A stretch of DNA of 64,000 bases from Geobacter sp. UBA2189 (GCA_002328035.1 DCVL01000008.1:1-64000), one strand, 5' to 3'; positions 16,937 to 26,322 are shown, counted from the first letter of the stretch. A program made the numbers and translations. Notes: generated by a model from the sequence alone, not told the origin.

Positions 16937-17305
16937 ATGCATAAACGTTCAGACAAGGTCGCAGAGACCATACATACAACAGTTTCAACAATCCTTTCGC
17001 GTGGTTTAAACGATCCTCGCATCGGTTTTGTCACTATAACGGAGGTCGAAGTAACAGACGATCTGCACCTTGCACGTATCTTCTTTACTGTAATCGGTGA
17101 TGATGCCACAAAAAAGAATACTGAAACAGGCTTGAACAGTGCTGCACGCCATATTCGCCATGAACTTGGTAAGGTACTGAAACTTCGCTACACACCGGAT
17201 GTTCTTTTCAAGTACGACCATTCCCAGGAGTATGGCCAGAGAATTGATCAGTTACTACGTGAAGTGAGTACAGATAATGACGGAAACAATTCAAAAGATA
17301 GTTAG
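16937..17305 (+). CDS. rbfA: 30S ribosome-binding factor A
   Basis: RbfA is a KH-like 30S maturation and cold-adaptation factor. MHKRSDKVAETIHTTVSTIL, DPRIGFVTITEVEVT and DLHLARIFFTV are family-typical, as is the late LRYTPDVLFKYDHS. I prefer ATG at 16937 (122 residues); an in-frame ATG at 16907 would add ten residues. Neither start has a strong SD, so the start is uncertain. A 70-base stretch separates it from infB; the ylxP-type gene often found there is absent. Confidence 0.92.
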   Translation: MHKRSDKVAETIHTTVSTILSRGLNDPRIGFVTITEVEVTDDLHLARIFFTVIGDDATKKNTETGLNSAARHIRHELGKVLKLRYTPDVLFKYDHSQEYGQRIDQLLREVSTDNDGNNSKDS

Positions 17306-18242
17306 CGCAATCCGCCAGAGCAACACCATCCTTATTACGAGCCATGAAGGGCCTGATGGTGACGCCATCGGCTCTTCACTTGGTCTTGCTGCCTTTCTTA
17401 CAGCCATTGGAAAACGGGTTACTGTTCATCTGGCAGATCCGGTTCCTGAGCTATACCGTTTTTTGCCTGGGGCAGATGCTATATGCAGCAATATTCCGGA
17501 TCAGGATTTTGAACTGGCGTTTGTGCTGGATGTTGGTGAGTTCAGGCGTGCCGGCAAGCAGTTTGGCTCTTTTACTCGCATATCTCACACAATCAACCTG
17601 GATCACCACCTTACATGCGAAAATTTCGGGGCAATAAATCTTATTGATGAAAAGGCTGCGGCAACAGCAGTTCTAGTCTGGCGGATAGCTAAATCGTACG
17701 GATTCAGAGCTGATTACGATACAGCCACCTGTCTTTATGTAGGGGTACTTACTGATACCGGTTCCTTCCGTTACTCAAACTCTAACAGAGAGGCATTTCA
17801 GGTTGCCGGAGAGCTGGTCGAGCAAGGCGGACTTAATGCATGGAGTATCGCTGAAAAGTTGTACGAAAGCCAACCAAGAAAGCGTCTTGAACTTTTGGCT
17901 CAGTCACTGCCCACCCTCGAATTTGTAAAGGATGGAAGAGTTGCCTCTATTACAGTTTCGCTTGATATGTATTCAACAACAGGGGCATCGGCAGAGCTGA
18001 CAGACGGTTTTATTAATTATCCGCGCTCAGTTGCCGGAGTAGAGGTTGCAATCCTCTTCCGTCAGATTGACAAGGCCAGATACAAGATTGGTTTCCGTTC
18101 GAAAGGTCTCGTGAATGTAGCAACTCTTGCCCAGGCATTTGGTGGCGGCGGTCACCATAACGCTGCTGGAGGCATGGTGGATGGAAGCCTGGACGAAGTT
18201 AAGCGGATCGTCTATGGAGCGGTTGAAGCAGTACAGTGGTAG
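17277..18242 (+). CDS. nrnA: DHH-family bifunctional oligoribonuclease/PAP phosphatase NrnA
   Basis: This two-domain DHH/DHHA1 phosphoesterase degrades short RNA oligonucleotides and 3'-phosphoadenosine-5'-phosphate. The metal motifs are SHEGPDGDA (22-30), FVLDVGE, LDHH (108-111) and DTGSFRYSNS; the DHHA1 substrate motif GGGGHHNAAGG is at about 289-299. It overlaps the end of rbfA by 29 bases and its own stop overlaps the truB start. Placement between rbfA and truB is typical for NrnA in this operon type. Confidence 0.92.
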   Translation: MTETIQKIVSAIRQSNTILITSHEGPDGDAIGSSLGLAAFLTAIGKRVTVHLADPVPELYRFLPGADAICSNIPDQDFELAFVLDVGEFRRAGKQFGSFTRISHTINLDHHLTCENFGAINLIDEKAAATAVLVWRIAKSYGFRADYDTATCLYVGVLTDTGSFRYSNSNREAFQVAGELVEQGGLNAWSIAEKLYESQPRKRLELLAQSLPTLEFVKDGRVASITVSLDMYSTTGASAELTDGFINYPRSVAGVEVAILFRQIDKARYKIGFRSKGLVNVATLAQAFGGGGHHNAAGGMVDGSLDEVKRIVYGAVEAVQW

Positions 18243-19117
18243 ACGGTTTTCTGGTTATTAATAAACCTGCCGGTATCAGTTCCCATGATGTGGTCAATCA
18301 GGTGCGGCGTATTTTGTGTACCAAGAAGGTCGGTCACACCGGCACCCTTGATCCCTTTGCGACCGGAGTGTTGCCGATTGCCGTAGGGGAAGGAACCAAG
18401 GCGATCCAGTTTCTGGATGAAGGCATAAAGAGATACGAAGCTGTTATCAGGATGGGACTCTCAACTGATACACTTGACATCACCGGTACTGTCCTGCAAG
18501 AGCTGAACACAGCAGAGATAAGCAGGGAAAAGCTTCTGAATGTTATGGCAGCTCTGACCGGAGAGATAGAACAACTCCCTCCTATGTTCTCCGCGATCAA
18601 GCATGCTGGTCAACCACTCTACAAGTTAGCCAGAAAAGGGATTGAAGTTGAACGGCAGCTCCGCAAGGTTAATATCCAAGGCTTCGAACTGCTTGAATTT
18701 GAAAATCCTTTTGCAACTGTTCGAGTCACCTGCTCCAGAGGCACCTATATCAGAACACTCGCAGACGATCTCGGCTTAAAACTGGGATGCGGAGCTTGTC
18801 TGACAGAGCTAAGACGTACGATGAGCGGTTCTTTTCTGCTGGAGAATGCTATTACTATTGAACAGCTGGCCGCCTACGCTGAAGAGGGAGACATCCTGAA
18901 GCAGCTGTTTACGATAGCAGCAGCTGTATCTCATCTGAAAGAGATCCTTCTGGAAAACAAAGAGCTGGAGCGACTCAAAAACGGCATACCTCCGCTTGAG
19001 AGGCTGGCAGAGATGCCGACAGGCATCTTCAGACTTATGCATCAGGGAAAATTGATTTCTGTAGCAGAAAAGAGTCCGGAATCCGGAGTAATACTTAAGC
19101 GAGTCTTTAATAACTGA
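18236..19117 (+). CDS. truB: tRNA pseudouridine(55) synthase
   Basis: TruB isomerises U55 in the T loop of tRNAs. The catalytic aspartate is D39 in HTGTLDPFATGVLP; GFLVINKPAGISSHDVV at the N-terminus and RVTCSRGTYIRTLADDLG later are family signatures. A PUA-like tail follows. The start is GTG at 18236, overlapping the nrnA stop by seven bases. 293 residues is normal. About 120 bases without an obvious terminator lead to rpsO. Confidence 0.95.
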   Translation: MVDGFLVINKPAGISSHDVVNQVRRILCTKKVGHTGTLDPFATGVLPIAVGEGTKAIQFLDEGIKRYEAVIRMGLSTDTLDITGTVLQELNTAEISREKLLNVMAALTGEIEQLPPMFSAIKHAGQPLYKLARKGIEVERQLRKVNIQGFELLEFENPFATVRVTCSRGTYIRTLADDLGLKLGCGACLTELRRTMSGSFLLENAITIEQLAAYAEEGDILKQLFTIAAAVSHLKEILLENKELERLKNGIPPLERLAEMPTGIFRLMHQGKLISVAEKSPESGVILKRVFNN

Positions 19118-19235
19118 CCTAAACTTACGGAAATGCTTTACAACTTCAGACAAGATATGATAGAGCTATATCCCTTTTAGCGTTTTACCGTTTTTGACAC
19201 ATATATCTTAAATGCTGTACAGGAGGAGACAACAG

Positions 19236-19502
19236 GTGCTGGCAACAGAAAAAAAACAGGAAATAATCAATAATTTTAAGAAACACGATGGTGATACCGG
19301 TTCTCCCGAGGTTCAGATTGCAATCCTGACCGCACGTATTGTCTATCTGACTGATCACTTCAAGATTCATAAAAAAGATCATCACAGCCGACGTGGCCTT
19401 CTTAAGCTTGTTGGTCAACGTCGTCGCATGCTTGATTATCTTAAATCCAGAGATTTTGATCGTTACAAAAATGTGATAGAGCAACTCGGTATACGCAGGT
19501 AA
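19236..19502 (+). CDS. rpsO: 30S ribosomal protein S15
   Basis: S15 is a primary 16S rRNA-binding protein, 88 residues here (89 in E. coli). Family stretches include DTGSPEVQIAILTARI, KDHHSRRGLLKLVGQRRRML and the C-terminal YKNVIEQLGIRR. The GTG at 19236 is preceded by AGGAGGAG (from 19221) with seven bases spacing, which decides against the in-frame ATG at 19212 that lies before the SD. The rpsO-pnp pairing is near universal. Confidence 0.97.
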   Translation: MLATEKKQEIINNFKKHDGDTGSPEVQIAILTARIVYLTDHFKIHKKDHHSRRGLLKLVGQRRRMLDYLKSRDFDRYKNVIEQLGIRR

Positions 19503-19507
19503 GAAAC

Positions 19508-19542
19508 GGGCACGTATCCAGGTTATGAACCTGGTGCTGCCC
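19508..19542 (+). other. Strong two-tier RNA hairpin immediately after rpsO
   Basis: GGGCA (19508-19512) pairs with TGCCC (19538-19542), enclosing CCAGGTT (19518-19524) with AACCTGG (19528-19534) over a 3-base loop. There is no T-run, and a true terminator follows at 19561, so this may protect the rpsO 3' end or be an RNase processing site. Function is inferred. Confidence 0.5.
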
Positions 19543-19560
19543 GAATCTGTTTGTTTCGCT

Positions 19561-19589
19561 AAAGGGCTGTCAAGGCCCTTTTATTTTTT
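19561..19589 (+). terminator. Intrinsic terminator between rpsO and pnp
   Basis: AAAGGGC (19561-19567) pairs with GCCCTTT (19575-19581), followed by TATTTTTT. It would end or attenuate transcription from the upstream operon and leave pnp partly dependent on its own promoter. Confidence 0.88.
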
Positions 19590-19598
19590 GTCAACCCT

Positions 19599-19656
19599 GT
19601 TGGGGGCGTGGATAGAGACACTCTAACCGGAGGGTATTTCTAACGACGGCCCCAGC
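19599..19656 (+). promoter_or_regulatory. Structured 5' leader of pnp
   Basis: GTTGGGG (19599-19605) pairs with CCCCAGC (19650-19656; one G-T pair), closing a domain that contains the small hairpin TAGAG-aca-CTCTA (19613-19625) and a GGAGGGTA stretch. In E. coli the pnp leader is a long stem cleaved by RNase III for autoregulation; an analogous role here is inference. Confidence 0.5.
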
Positions 19657-19683
19657 GCACGTTAATGCGAGGAGAAAAAGTAG

Positions 19684-21795
19684 ATGATGTTTAATGAACA
19701 GTGGGTAGAGGCACAAGTCGGGAATATGACCATACATATTTCAACCGGTAAGATGGCCAAACAGGCTAATGGCGCTGTAGTTGTTAAAAGTGGCGGCACA
19801 ATGGTGCTGGTAACAGCCGTTGCAAGCAAAGAGGCAAAAGAAGGACAGGACTTTTTCCCGTTAACGGTAAACTATACCGAGAAGGCATATGCCGGCGGCA
19901 AAATCCCTGGAGGTTTCTTCAAGAGAGAGGCCAGACCTGCGGATGCTGAAACCTTGACTTCACGGCTTATAGATCGTCCGATCCGTCCGTTGTTCCCTGA
20001 AAACTATCTGAACGATACCCAGATTATAGCAACCGTGCTTTCCGCTGAAGAGGATCATGATCCAGGAATTTTATCCATGATTGGGGCTTCCGCAGCACTT
20101 GGCATCTCCGATATCCCTTTTCAGGGGCCTATTGCCGGTGTCAAGGTTGGAAGGATAGATGGTGAGCTCATAGCCAATCCTACATATTTACAGCTGGAGC
20201 AGAGCGACATGGAAATAGTCGTGGCTGCCGGCAGAGATGCCATTTTTATGGTTGAGGGTGAAGCCAAATTTGTATCTGAAGAGGATATGCTTGAGGCCAT
20301 CTTCTTTGCCAAAGATGCCGTACAGGGTATACTTGACGCCCAGGAAGAACTGCAGAAGAAGGCCGGAGTTGCAAAGCGTGAGATTCCTCCGGCACAGGTT
20401 GATGAAGCGTTGAAGGCAAAGGTAAAAGAACTGACCTTTGAGAGAATAGCTCAGGCGTTCAAGATTAAGGCGAAGCAGGATCGATATGCAGAAGTCGCTC
20501 AGATCAAATCCGATATTCTGGCAGAACTGGCTTCAGGGTTCGAAGGCAGGGAAAAAGAGATCAAAGGTTTCCTGGGTGACCTGGAATACGAGAGGATGCG
20601 CGCCGATGTCCTTGAAACCGGCATAAGGATTGATGGCCGTGACACCAGGACAATTCGCCCTATCGTGATTGAAGCTGGTCTGCTTCCAAGGGCTCACGGT
20701 TCAACATTGTTTACCCGAGGTGAAACACAGGTTCTGGCAGCCGTGACATTAGGCACATCACAGGATGAACAGCGCCTTGACAACCTTTTCCGTGAATCCC
20801 GCAAGCGCTTCATGCTGCACTACAACTTCCCCCCGTTCTCCGTTGGTGAAACCTCCTTTCGTCTGGGCCCAGGTCGTCGCGAGATAGGTCATGGAATGCT
20901 GGCTGAACGTGCAATAGCTGCCATACTTCCAGAGCATGACAAATTTCCGTATACCGTAAGGATAGTCTGCGAGACACTTGAGAGCAACGGCTCCTCTTCA
21001 ATGGCCTCCGTATGCGGCGGGTGCCTGTCACTTATGGATGCTGGTGTCCCTGTAAAGGCGCCTGTAGCCGGTATTGCAATGGGTCTTATAAAGGAAGCGG
21101 ACAAGGTTGCCATTCTGACCGATATCCTGGGTGACGAAGATCATCTGGGTGACATGGATTTCAAGGTTGCCGGTTCTGCTGAAGGTGTTACCGCACTACA
21201 GATGGATATCAAGATTGGTGGGGTAAGCAAGGAGATCATGGGGCAGGCTCTTAAGCAGGCTAAGGAGGGTCGTCTGTTTATTCTGGGCAAGATGGCCGAG
21301 TGTCTGAATGCACCTCGCGAGGAAATGTCTTCCTTTGCCCCACGCATCACAACGATCTTTGTCAAGCCTGATCGAATCAGAGATGTTATCGGTTCCGGCG
21401 GTAAAAACATCCGTAACATCACCGAAACTACAGGTGTAATGATCGATATTGATTCAGACAACAGCGGAAAGATAAACATCGCAAGCTCTGACAAAGCTGC
21501 CTGTGATGCCGCTATACAGATGATCCGTGGCCTGACTGACGAGGTTGAGGAAGGCAAACTGTACATGGGTACAGTTAAAAAGATAATGGAATTCGGCGCT
21601 TTTGTAGAGGTACTGCCAGGCACCGACGGGCTCGTACATATCTCTGAGCTGGACGAAACCCGCGTAAAGAACGTCACTGATATACTTAATGAGGGAGACA
21701 AGGTGCTGGTTAAATGCATCGGCGTTGACAAGCAGGGTAAGATAAAACTTTCCCGCAAGGCAGCCCTTGGCCATTCATTGGAAGAAAAAGACTGA
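19684..21795 (+). CDS. pnp: Polyribonucleotide nucleotidyltransferase (PNPase)
   Basis: This 3'-5' phosphorolytic exoribonuclease and degradosome enzyme has 703 residues. Two RNase PH domains (about 10-140 and 310-540) flank an alpha-helical linker; FKREARPADAETLTSRLIDR and FNFPPF-like YNFPPFSVGE are conserved. A KH domain (VIGSGGKNIRNITETTG) and an S1 domain (YMGTVKKIMEFGAFVEVLPG) end the protein. GAGGAG nine bases upstream supports ATG 19684; ATG 19687 is an equivalent alternative. Strong terminator downstream. Confidence 0.97.
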   Translation: MMFNEQWVEAQVGNMTIHISTGKMAKQANGAVVVKSGGTMVLVTAVASKEAKEGQDFFPLTVNYTEKAYAGGKIPGGFFKREARPADAETLTSRLIDRPIRPLFPENYLNDTQIIATVLSAEEDHDPGILSMIGASAALGISDIPFQGPIAGVKVGRIDGELIANPTYLQLEQSDMEIVVAAGRDAIFMVEGEAKFVSEEDMLEAIFFAKDAVQGILDAQEELQKKAGVAKREIPPAQVDEALKAKVKELTFERIAQAFKIKAKQDRYAEVAQIKSDILAELASGFEGREKEIKGFLGDLEYERMRADVLETGIRIDGRDTRTIRPIVIEAGLLPRAHGSTLFTRGETQVLAAVTLGTSQDEQRLDNLFRESRKRFMLHYNFPPFSVGETSFRLGPGRREIGHGMLAERAIAAILPEHDKFPYTVRIVCETLESNGSSSMASVCGGCLSLMDAGVPVKAPVAGIAMGLIKEADKVAILTDILGDEDHLGDMDFKVAGSAEGVTALQMDIKIGGVSKEIMGQALKQAKEGRLFILGKMAECLNAPREEMSSFAPRITTIFVKPDRIRDVIGSGGKNIRNITETTGVMIDIDSDNSGKINIASSDKAACDAAIQMIRGLTDEVEEGKLYMGTVKKIMEFGAFVEVLPGTDGLVHISELDETRVKNVTDILNEGDKVLVKCIGVDKQGKIKLSRKAALGHSLEEKD

Positions 21796-21812
21796 TCTGT
21801 TACATCTGTGTT

Positions 21813-21850
21813 AAAAAGGGGGGTGGGGCTACGGTCCGGCCCCCCTTTTT
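21813..21850 (+). terminator. Rho-independent terminator after pnp
   Basis: AAAAAGGGGGG (21813-21823) pairs with CCCCCCTTTTT (21840-21850). An inner GGGGC/GGCCCC register is also possible. It ends the long rimP-pnp operon. Confidence 0.92.
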
Positions 21851-21852
21851 AG

Positions 21853-21881
21853 TTGACTTGAATCTAAAATATTTCTAAATA
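21853..21881 (+). promoter_or_regulatory. Possible sigma-70-type promoter for speA
   Basis: TTGACT (21853-21858), a 17-base spacer, then TAAATA (21876-21881), directly after the pnp terminator in an AT-rich gap. The -10 match is poor. Confidence 0.25.
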
Positions 21882-21946
21882 TTCAAAAGTTAGCAGAAAT
21901 TCATTGTTTTTATGACTATTCATTTTGCAGATTAAGGAGTTCTTAC

Positions 21947-23854
21947 ATGGAGCGTTGGTCTATTACGGAATCTGCCAAGCTGTACAACCTTGACAACTGG
22001 GGAGCCGATCTCTTTTCGATCAATAAAAAGGGGAATATATGTGTTCACCCCTCATCAAACTCCAAAAACTCGATTGATCTTAGAGCCCTGGTAGATGACC
22101 TTATAAAACGCAAGATCAAACCTCCAATTCTTCTCCGCTTCATGGATGTCCTGCAAGGACGGATCGCCTCCATCAATCGTGTCTTTCGCAATGCAATTGC
22201 GGAAAATGACTATCCTGCCAAATATCAGACATTCTATCCAATCAAGGTAAACCAGCAACGTCAGGTGGTTGAAGCAATAGCCAATTTTGGCAAACGGTAT
22301 AACATCGGCCTTGAAGTTGGTTCCAAACCAGAACTGGTGGCGGGTATTGCAATTTCAACCGGCCATAACCTTCCAATCATCTGTAACGGCTATAAAGATG
22401 CCGAATATATAGAGACCGTCCTGTACGCAACAAAGATAGGCTATAACATCACTATTGTTATTGAAAAACTGTTTGAGCTGGAAAAGGTAATTGAGCTTTC
22501 TCAGAAGACAGGGATTAGACCAAACCTGGGTATTCGAGTGAAGCTATCCTCCAAGGGAACCGGAAAATGGGCGACATCCGGCGGTGAAGATGCAAAGTTC
22601 GGACTCAGAATGTCCGAGATCATGGCAGCTATCAGGATGCTTGAAGAGCATGGACTTCTGGACTGCGTAACCCTCCTGCACTCGCATATCGGCAGCCAGG
22701 TGACAAAGATAGACAAGATAAAGACTTCACTGATTGAAGGTGCGCGGATTTATTCAGAGATGCGCAAACTTGGTGTCAACATACAATATCTCGATATCGG
22801 GGGCGGCCTGGGAGTGGATTATGACGGCTCGAAGTCCAGCTATTTTTCAAGCGTTAATTACACAGTTGAAGAGTACGCCAATGACGTGGTCTACCAGATC
22901 AAGAACATCTGCGATGAAGCCGGTGTTGAATGTCCCAACATCATTTCCGAATCCGGCCGAGCAACAGTAGCCCACTATTCTGTTCTGGTAACCAACGTTC
23001 TTAACACCAACACCCAGAGTCTGATGCCGGATTATGAGTCCATTCTGGAGCAGACGGAAAAACCTGCCCCGACAGTGAAAAAGCTGCTTGATATCTATAA
23101 GAGTATTGACCGTTACTCGCTGCGTGAAGACTACCACGACACCCTTCAGTTGATTAATGAAGCGGTAAGCCTTTTCAATCTTGGGTATCTAACCCTCCAG
23201 GACAGGGCGATAGCGGAATGGCTCTACTCAAAGATTATCAAGAAGATCAACAGCATAGTAGAAAAGATAAAACCAATCCCTGAAGAGCTTCAAAACTTCC
23301 AGCTTGCGCTGCGTCAGACCTACTTTGCAAACTTTTCTCTCTTCCAGTCAATACCTGACTCCTGGGCCATTGATCAGTTATTCCCGATAATGCCTATACA
23401 AAGGCTTGGACAACGTCCGGAGGTAATCGCCTCTATTGCGGATATCACATGCGACTCTGATGGAGAGATAACAAGCTTTGTTGGCGAGAACGGTCGGAGC
23501 AAGTTTCTGCCCATGCACAAGCTTAGAAAGGATGATGACTACTATATCGGTTTCTTTCTGATTGGAGCCTATCAGGAGATTCTGGGCGATCTGCACAACC
23601 TGTTTGGTGACACAAACGCCGTGCATATAACCTTCAACAAGAAGACCGGCTATATAATTGATACCGTAATAAACGGTGATGCAACATGGGAAACCCTCAA
23701 ATACGTTCAATACAAAGGGCCAGAGATATTGAAGCATGTCAGGGATAATCTTGAAAAACAGGTAGCAAGCAAAAAGGTTTCCATTGAGGAATGCAGCCAT
23801 TTTATTGAACTGCTTGATAAGACCCTGTTGGGGTATACCTATTTAGGCGAGTAG
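21947..23854 (+). CDS. speA: Biosynthetic arginine decarboxylase
   Basis: This PLP-dependent alanine-racemase-fold decarboxylase converts arginine to agmatine, the entry to polyamines. The PLP lysine is K100 in YPIKVNQQRQVVEA; the glycine-rich LDIGGGLGVDYDG phosphate-binding loop and the C-terminal DLHNLFGDTNAVH region are present. Its 635 residues match SpeA. AAGGAG precedes the ATG. The next two genes complete a carboxyspermidine route; agmatine-to-putrescine enzymes are not in the window. Confidence 0.95.
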   Translation: MERWSITESAKLYNLDNWGADLFSINKKGNICVHPSSNSKNSIDLRALVDDLIKRKIKPPILLRFMDVLQGRIASINRVFRNAIAENDYPAKYQTFYPIKVNQQRQVVEAIANFGKRYNIGLEVGSKPELVAGIAISTGHNLPIICNGYKDAEYIETVLYATKIGYNITIVIEKLFELEKVIELSQKTGIRPNLGIRVKLSSKGTGKWATSGGEDAKFGLRMSEIMAAIRMLEEHGLLDCVTLLHSHIGSQVTKIDKIKTSLIEGARIYSEMRKLGVNIQYLDIGGGLGVDYDGSKSSYFSSVNYTVEEYANDVVYQIKNICDEAGVECPNIISESGRATVAHYSVLVTNVLNTNTQSLMPDYESILEQTEKPAPTVKKLLDIYKSIDRYSLREDYHDTLQLINEAVSLFNLGYLTLQDRAIAEWLYSKIIKKINSIVEKIKPIPEELQNFQLALRQTYFANFSLFQSIPDSWAIDQLFPIMPIQRLGQRPEVIASIADITCDSDGEITSFVGENGRSKFLPMHKLRKDDDYYIGFFLIGAYQEILGDLHNLFGDTNAVHITFNKKTGYIIDTVINGDATWETLKYVQYKGPEILKHVRDNLEKQVASKKVSIEECSHFIELLDKTLLGYTYLGE

Positions 23855-23953
23855 CAGGTATTGTTAAAGTTTTGTTACAGAGTTGCATTTCTGCACGTCT
23901 ACAAATAGACTGACCGGCAACAATCCATTATCTGATTCTGAGAGGTTAAATTC

Positions 23954-25150
23954 ATGAGCAATGTACTTATCATCGGAGCCGGCGGCGTCGGCCAGGTTGT
24001 TGCCCACAAATGCGCGCAGCGTCGAGACATATTCAAGGAGATAACCCTTGCTTCACGTACAAAATCCAAGTGCGATACCATTGCAGCCCAATTGGACAAT
24101 AGTATAAATACTGCCGGGGTTGATGCCGATAACGTGCCCGAACTGGTGGCGCTGATCAAACAGGTGCAGCCTAAACTTGTGATCAACGTCGCCCTGCCCT
24201 ATCAGGATCTTCATATCATGGATGCCTGCCTTGAAGCCGGAGTAGACTACCTGGACACAGCCAACTATGAGCCGATTGACACAGCAAGATTTGAGTATTC
24301 ATGGCAGTGGGCATATCAGGATAGGTTCAAACAGGCTGGCCTAATGGCGCTTCTAGGCTCCGGTTTTGATCCAGGTGTAACCAACGTCTATACGGCTCTG
24401 GCAGCCAAAAAATATCTTGATGTTATTGAAGAGCTGGATATCGTTGACGCAAATGCCGGAAACCACGGGCAGCCATTTGCAACCAACTTCAACCCCGAGA
24501 TCAATATCCGTGAAGTAACAGCGACTTGCCGCCACTGGGAGAATGGTCAATTTGTAGAGACACCTCCCCTTTCAACCAGCCATTCCTTTGATTTCCCTGA
24601 AAGAATAGGCAAAATGAACATCTACCGCCTCTATCACGAAGAGATGGAGTCCATAGTCAAACATATCCCTTCAATAAAAAAAGCTCAATTCTGGATGACC
24701 TTCTCTGACAACTACCTGAAACATCTGGAAGTTTTGCAGAATGTCGGGATGACAAGGATTGACGAGGTTGAATACAACGGACAAAAGATAGTTCCGATAC
24801 AGTTTTTAAAGGCTCTGCTGCCGGATCCTGGCTCACTGGGACCTCTTACAAAGGGAAAAACCTGTATCGGTGTTATAGCCCGCGGTTTAAAGGAAGGGAA
24901 ACGCAAACAGGTTTACATATACAACATCTGCGACCATGAGGCCTGCTATAAAGAAGTGCTATCACAGGCTATCAGCTACACCACAGGGGTGCCCGCTGTA
25001 GTCGGAGCTATCATGATGCTTACAGGCAAATGGCACTCACCCGGTGTCTGGAACATGGAACAGTTTGATCCTGAACCGTTTCTGGATGTTCTTGACCCGA
25101 TGGGTCTGCCAACAGTAGTAGTTGACGGTGGCGACTGGCCAGAGCTGTAA
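23954..25150 (+). CDS. Carboxynorspermidine/carboxyspermidine dehydrogenase (saccharopine dehydrogenase family)
   Basis: The 398-residue oxidoreductase has a Rossmann start VLIIGAGGVGQVVAHKCA and the family core LINVALPYQDLHIMDACLEAGVDYLDTANYE in broken form around residues 75-105. Family members of this subgroup reductively condense aspartate semialdehyde with putrescine (giving carboxyspermidine) or diaminopropane, using NADPH. They are misannotated as lysine-pathway saccharopine dehydrogenases when context is ignored. Here the stop directly abuts the start of carboxynorspermidine decarboxylase and speA lies upstream, which supports the polyamine role. Confidence 0.88.
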   Translation: MSNVLIIGAGGVGQVVAHKCAQRRDIFKEITLASRTKSKCDTIAAQLDNSINTAGVDADNVPELVALIKQVQPKLVINVALPYQDLHIMDACLEAGVDYLDTANYEPIDTARFEYSWQWAYQDRFKQAGLMALLGSGFDPGVTNVYTALAAKKYLDVIEELDIVDANAGNHGQPFATNFNPEINIREVTATCRHWENGQFVETPPLSTSHSFDFPERIGKMNIYRLYHEEMESIVKHIPSIKKAQFWMTFSDNYLKHLEVLQNVGMTRIDEVEYNGQKIVPIQFLKALLPDPGSLGPLTKGKTCIGVIARGLKEGKRKQVYIYNICDHEACYKEVLSQAISYTTGVPAVVGAIMMLTGKWHSPGVWNMEQFDPEPFLDVLDPMGLPTVVVDGGDWPEL

Positions 25151-26305
25151 ATGTTCGGCGTTGATACAGAAAAAATCGCTCGGCTGGCTCCCTCCCCATC
25201 ATTTGTCATTGATCTTGGCAGACTACGGCACAATCTGGAGATCCTGGAACAGGTTCAAAAACGGAGCGGAGCCAAAATATTGCTGGCATTGAAGGCCTTT
25301 TCAATGTGGCCTCTGTTCCCGATTATACGGGAGACCCTTCATGGGGTATGCGCTAGCTCCTGCTGGGAAGCCAAGCTCGGTAGAGAAGAGTTTGGCCGCG
25401 AGGTACACAGCTTTGCTGCAGCCTACAAGGAAAGTGATGTAAAAGAGCTGCTTTCCACATCAAACCACCTTCTATTCAACTCCTTCAACCAGCTTGAGCG
25501 GTTCAGGCCTCTATGGGAGAAGGAATCCGGCCATGTTTCAATCGGCCTCAGGGTAAATCCTGAACATTCTGAAGGTCATAACCCAATCTATGACCCATGC
25601 GCCCCTGCATCACGCCTCGGTATCCCTGTAGCTGAATTTGAAGCTCACTCTCTGGCTGGGATTGAAGGACTTCATTTTCATACGCTTTGTGAACAGCTCT
25701 TTGAGCCACTGGAAAGAACGGCAAAGGCATTTGAGGAGAAGTTCGGACGCTACCTGAAAGGGATGAAATGGCTTAACCTGGGAGGTGGGCATCATATTAC
25801 CAGAGATGGTTATGATATTGACGGTCTTGTTGAACTGATAACCTATTTAAAAGAGAAGTATCAGCTTGAGGTCTATCTTGAACCTGGCGAGGCTGTTGTA
25901 ATCGGCACAGGGGTTCTTATAAGCGAAGTTCTTGATATAGTTCACAACCAGATGGATATCGCCATTCTGGATGTATCCGCAACCTGCCATATGCCTGATG
26001 TGCTGGAAATGCCGTACAGACCGGAGATTACAGACGGTTTTGATTTTGGACTAAAACCAAACAGTTACAGACTTGCGGGACCTTCCTGTCTTGCCGGCGA
26101 TGTGATAGGAGACTGGTCATTTGAAAAGCCTCTAAAGGCCGGTGACAAATTGATATTCGAGGATATGTCGCACTACACCATGGTAAAGACAACAACATTT
26201 AACGGTATTCAGCTACCCCATATCTGTACTTTTGAGCCTGAAACCGGAGACCTTAAGGTTCTGCGCAGTTTTGATTATCAGGATTTCAAGAGCCGCCTTG
26301 CTTGA
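25151..26305 (+). CDS. nspC: Carboxynorspermidine/carboxyspermidine decarboxylase
   Basis: This fold-III PLP decarboxylase has 384 residues. The PLP lysine is K48 in LLALKAFSMWPLF; the phosphate-binding LNLGGGHH motif lies near residue 205, and DVSATCHMPDVLEMPYRP with GPSCLAGDVIGDW form the C-terminal substrate region. It removes the carboxylate from carboxyspermidine to give spermidine (or norspermidine). Its ATG begins immediately after the dehydrogenase stop. The 3' end is 17 bases from a convergent gene. Confidence 0.93.
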   Translation: MFGVDTEKIARLAPSPSFVIDLGRLRHNLEILEQVQKRSGAKILLALKAFSMWPLFPIIRETLHGVCASSCWEAKLGREEFGREVHSFAAAYKESDVKELLSTSNHLLFNSFNQLERFRPLWEKESGHVSIGLRVNPEHSEGHNPIYDPCAPASRLGIPVAEFEAHSLAGIEGLHFHTLCEQLFEPLERTAKAFEEKFGRYLKGMKWLNLGGGHHITRDGYDIDGLVELITYLKEKYQLEVYLEPGEAVVIGTGVLISEVLDIVHNQMDIAILDVSATCHMPDVLEMPYRPEITDGFDFGLKPNSYRLAGPSCLAGDVIGDWSFEKPLKAGDKLIFEDMSHYTMVKTTTFNGIQLPHICTFEPETGDLKVLRSFDYQDFKSRLA

Positions 26306-26322
26306 ACCATTCGGTTTTCACC

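Noticed and set aside
23954..25150. Lysine-pathway saccharopine dehydrogenase
   Set aside because: Family resemblance is real, but abutment to nspC and proximity to speA favour the carboxyspermidine enzyme.
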